From NCBI GenBank assembly GCA_964528155.1, contig CAZGRL010000001.1, positions 43,858 through 107,857 on the forward strand: a DNA stretch of 64,000 nt, written 5' to 3'. Shown here piece after piece: positions 61,349 to 64,000 of this stretch; position 1 is the stretch's first letter; the number at the start of each line of letters is the position of its first letter. This DNA comes from G001797105 sp964528155. Lineage in GTDB: Bacteria > Chloroflexota > Anaerolineae > Anaerolineales > E44-bin32. The position numbers and the translations under genes are program-made. The notes beneath the pieces were generated by a model. That model searched no databases. It was given only the letters and a program-made list of their open reading frames with translations, and was not told the origin of the DNA.

Positions 61349-63124
61349 ATGAGTGAATTGATCCACGTTTCCGTCGCCTGGCCCTACGCCAATGGCGATC
61401 TGCACGTCGGCCATCTGGCGGGTGCCTACCTGCCAGCCGACATCTTCGCCCGATACCATCGACTCAAGGGCAACCGGGTATTGATGGTCTCAGGCTCGGA
61501 CTCTCATGGGACGCCGATCACAGTCGAGGCCGACAAGCGCGGGCTGTCGCCCCAGGAGGTTTTCGAGCACTATCATCACCGCTTTCTTAAGACACAGAAG
61601 GCCATCGGGATCAGCTACGATCTATTCACACACACCGACACAGAGAACCACTACCGCGTCGCTCAGGATTTCTTTCTCAGGCTCTATGAAAATGAGTACC
61701 TGTTCAAGCAGACTCAGCGGCAGCTGTTCTCAGAGGAGCAGGGACGGTTCCTGCCCGATCGCTACGTCGAGGGGACATGTCCTATCTGTGGCTACAAAGA
61801 GGCTCGCGGCGACCAGTGCGACAATTGTGGGAATCTCCTTGATGCAACGGAGCTCATCAATCCCCGAAGCAAGATCAATGGCACGCGGCCGGTTATCCGT
61901 GAGACCGAGCATTTCTTCCTGGACCTGCCCGCCTTCAGCGATCCATTGATCGCTTATCTCGACTCACACGCCGATCATTGGCGGCCGAACGTGATCAATT
62001 TCGCGCGCAACTACGTGCAGGCCGGACTCAAGGGCCGTCCGGTGACACGCGACATCGAGTGGGGGATCCCGGTGCCGCTCCCCGGCTGGGAAGACAAGCG
62101 GCTTTACGTCTGGTTCGAAGCGGTGATGGGATACTTCACGGCGTCCGTCGAGTGGGCCCACAACATCGGGCAACCCGAGGCGTGGAAGGACTGGTGGTAC
62201 AGGCCGGAGGCCAAGATCTACAACTTCATCGGAAAGGACAACATCCCCTTCCACACCCTCGTCTGGCAAGCCGAACTTCTCGGCGTGGAACGGATCTATG
62301 AAGACGATCCCACCGCCCGCCTCAACCTTCCCTACGACGTCCCGGCGAACGAATTCATGAACATCGAGCAGATTCAGTTCAGCAAGAGCCGCAATTGGGC
62401 CATCTGGCTGCCTGATATCCTCACTCGATTCGATCCCGACCCGATTCGGTTCTATGTGGCATCCGTGATGCCTGAGACGCGTGACAGCGAATTCTCATGG
62501 ACGGACTTTGTTCGGCGCAACAATGACGAGTTGGTCGCGACCTGGGGCAATCTTGCCAATCGCGTGTTGTCCTTCGCCCACAGGCATTGGGATGGGCGTG
62601 TGCCGGATCCCGGTCCATTGGAGGAGTACGATCGCGAGTTGCTGACACTCGTCGAGGCGGGTTTCGACAGCGTGGGGAGCGCGATCGAGGCCGTGCAGCT
62701 TCGAGCAGCGCTGGCCGAGGCGCTGTCTCTGGCACGAGCGGTCAACGGATATCTGGATCGGGCGCCGTGGTTTGGGGTCGTGAAGGAAGACAAAGCGCGC
62801 GCCGGGACAACCGTCTACACAGCCCTGCGCGCCATTGATTCGCTCAGCGTGCTCCTGGCTCCGTTCCTGCCATTCAGCAGCGAGCGATTGCATCGCATGC
62901 TCGGCTACGATCGCCCTCTTTTCGGCACACAGCGGATCGTCACGTATGAAGAGGAAGAGCGATCGCACGAAGCCTTGATTTACGAAAAAGGGGAGGCCGG
63001 TGGCGAGTGGCGCCCGTCTGAACTCCCCTCTCAGAAGCTCGGGGAGCCGAAGCCCTTGTACAAGAAGCTCGACGACGACATCGCCGACACCGAGCGGGCC
63101 CGGCTGGGGCAGCCGGTCTCGTGA
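61349..63124 (+). CDS. metG: Methionyl-tRNA synthetase
   Basis: The ATG follows GAGGAACG. This 591-aa class I synthetase has the HIGH-type motif PYANGDLHVGHLAGAYLPAD, a zinc knuckle (CPICGYKEARGDQCDNC), and the KMSKS-type loop QFSKSRNWAIW. The DALR-type anticodon domain occupies the C-terminal third. The tRNA-binding C-terminal domain of long MetG proteins is missing, so it is the monomeric short form. It lies behind a long structured leader. Confidence 0.96.
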   Translation: MSELIHVSVAWPYANGDLHVGHLAGAYLPADIFARYHRLKGNRVLMVSGSDSHGTPITVEADKRGLSPQEVFEHYHHRFLKTQKAIGISYDLFTHTDTENHYRVAQDFFLRLYENEYLFKQTQRQLFSEEQGRFLPDRYVEGTCPICGYKEARGDQCDNCGNLLDATELINPRSKINGTRPVIRETEHFFLDLPAFSDPLIAYLDSHADHWRPNVINFARNYVQAGLKGRPVTRDIEWGIPVPLPGWEDKRLYVWFEAVMGYFTASVEWAHNIGQPEAWKDWWYRPEAKIYNFIGKDNIPFHTLVWQAELLGVERIYEDDPTARLNLPYDVPANEFMNIEQIQFSKSRNWAIWLPDILTRFDPDPIRFYVASVMPETRDSEFSWTDFVRRNNDELVATWGNLANRVLSFAHRHWDGRVPDPGPLEEYDRELLTLVEAGFDSVGSAIEAVQLRAALAEALSLARAVNGYLDRAPWFGVVKEDKARAGTTVYTALRAIDSLSVLLAPFLPFSSERLHRMLGYDRPLFGTQRIVTYEEEERSHEALIYEKGEAGGEWRPSELPSQKLGEPKPLYKKLDDDIADTERARLGQPVS

Positions 63125-63149
63125 TGGATTGACAACCGATCGTTCACAC

Positions 63150-63176
63150 CACGGCCGGGCAACAGGTCCGGCCGTG
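63150..63176. terminator. Hairpin between convergent metG and enoyl-CoA hydratase genes
   Basis: CACGGCCGG (63150-63158) pairs with CCGGCCGTG (63168-63176). It sits directly between two convergent stops and may serve both; T-tracts are weak. Confidence 0.6.
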
Positions 63177-63177
63177 C

Positions 63178-63963
63178 TTACGTCCCCAGGAACTTTGGAG
63201 AGCGTTTCTCCATGAAGGCCTTCATGCCCTCCTGATGGTCCTGTGTCTGGCTGGCGATATCCTGCAGATACGACTCGTAGTCCAGCGTCCGCTCAAGCGC
63301 TTCAAGCATCGCCCGATTGAAAGCGCGCTTGGTCAGACCCAGGGCGCGCGTCGGGCCGCCTGCCAGGCCGGTGGCTGTCTCCGCCGCTACGACCGGGAGG
63401 TCTGAGTCGGGCACCACCCGATTCACCAGACCGTAGGTCAGCGCCTTTTCGGCGGACAGCGGTTCGTTGGTGAAGGCCATCTCGCTGGCCCTCGCGAGTC
63501 CAACCATGAGCGGCAGCGTCAGGGACGTCGCCGAGTCCGCTGTGAGACCGATCCCGGTGAACCCGAAGAAAAAACGAGCGCTGTCGGCCGCGATCCGGAT
63601 GTCGGTCGCCAGGGCGATCCCGAGCCCGGCGCCAGCCGCCGCTCCATTGATCGCTCCGACGATCGGTTTTTCGAGTTGACGCATGCGCAATACCACGCGG
63701 TTGTACGTCCGCTGGAGATGCTCTCTAAATGAGATGGTCCCCTGCCTCTCAAGGATGATCCCAATGTCCTGGCCGGCGTTGAAGGTCCGGCCGGCTCCGG
63801 TCAATACCAGGCATCGGACGGTCTCATCAACGGCTGCTCGCTTCAAGACGTCAAGCAGCTCGTCCACCATCACTTCGTCGAAGGCGTTGGCCTTTGGGCG
63901 ATTCAGGCGGATGGTCAGAACGGCCCCCGCCTCCTCGATCAGAAGGTTCTGGTACTCTGTCAT
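63178..63963 (-). CDS. Enoyl-CoA hydratase/isomerase family protein
   Basis: This 261-aa crotonase-fold protein has GRTFNAGQDI and the oxyanion-hole region AINGAAAGAGLGIALATDIR, with LTADSATSLTLPLMVGLARA where the classic hydratase Glu would lie. The Asp in this segment recalls the PaaG-like isomerases, so isomerase activity is as likely as hydration. Substrate is unknown. It starts 37 nt from the window end and may continue an operon outside. Confidence 0.9.
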   Translation of the reverse strand: MTEYQNLLIEEAGAVLTIRLNRPKANAFDEVMVDELLDVLKRAAVDETVRCLVLTGAGRTFNAGQDIGIILERQGTISFREHLQRTYNRVVLRMRQLEKPIVGAINGAAAGAGLGIALATDIRIAADSARFFFGFTGIGLTADSATSLTLPLMVGLARASEMAFTNEPLSAEKALTYGLVNRVVPDSDLPVVAAETATGLAGGPTRALGLTKRAFNRAMLEALERTLDYESYLQDIASQTQDHQEGMKAFMEKRSPKFLGT

Positions 63964-64000
63964 GGGATTGGCTCCGATGGCTGGAGAAAAGCCCGCTAGT

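Overview
The window looks like a high-GC chromosomal segment of a Chloroflexota bacterium (Anaerolineae-like), probably from a draft or metagenome assembly. This is inferred from gene content: NarX/NarL-type two-component pairs, multiheme c-type cytochromes with an NrfD module, a bc complex with b6-like haem spacing, Thr/Pro-rich linkers, DUF11-repeat surface proteins carrying a sortase domain, and GYD, DUF72 and alpha-2-macroglobulin family proteins. No rRNA or other phylogenetic marker was used. A 100-N scaffold gap (21711-21810) lies inside one gene.

Region by region. 1-15 kb is an electron-transport and signalling locus. It holds a NarX-like kinase (cut by the window edge) with its NarL-like regulator, a degenerate receiver-like protein and a hexahaem lipoprotein with a collagen-like stalk. 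A five-gene minus-strand operon (7077 to 3626) follows, encoding a 40-aa membrane protein missed by ordinary ORF calling, a Cys-rich membrane protein, an octahaem cytochrome, a four-cluster Fe-S protein and NrfD. A second minus-strand series (14626 to 7511) encodes Rieske protein, cytochrome b, two dihaem cytochromes c, a zinc-ribbon membrane protein and a second kinase/regulator pair. 15-28 kb has ribonuclease D, a beta-CASP nuclease, tRNA-Ser, 6-phosphogluconate dehydrogenase, the giant DUF11/sortase surface protein, oligoendopeptidase F, a YchF-like GTPase and tRNA-Leu. 28-36 kb has a tandem pair of membrane proteins and a 1953-aa alpha-2-macroglobulin-like lipoprotein without the thioester cysteine. 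36-44 kb has bactofilin, a P1 peptidase, a small lipoprotein, adenosine-specific kinase, GYD and DUF72 proteins, CoaBC, two-subunit aconitase X and a divergent ATP-grasp-like protein. 44-57 kb has a metallopeptidase, an EamA transporter, an ECF sigma/Ogt pair, the pantothenate/CoA genes coaX-panC-panE-panB, YbaK, a hydrolase, a peroxiredoxin-like protein, a WD40-like lipoprotein-type protein, a sugar-phosphate isomerase and RsmI. 57-64 kb has a cold-shock protein, a SAM-I riboswitch controlling a homocysteine methyltransferase/MTHFR fusion, a pterin dehydratase, methionyl-tRNA synthetase behind a structured leader, and an enoyl-CoA hydratase family protein.

The working picture is a respiratory locus in which quinol oxidation by an NrfCD-type module and by a Rieske/cytochrome b complex feeds membrane-bound and surface haem proteins, under two NarX/NarL-like systems. 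The methionine end of the window shows RNA-level control twice: a clear SAM-I riboswitch and a candidate attenuator before metG. Several genes have a -10 box 6-7 nt before the start codon, suggesting leaderless mRNAs. The observations most worth following up are the DUF11/LPATG/sortase fusion, the octahaem/NrfCD operon with its two related small membrane anchors, and the metG leader.
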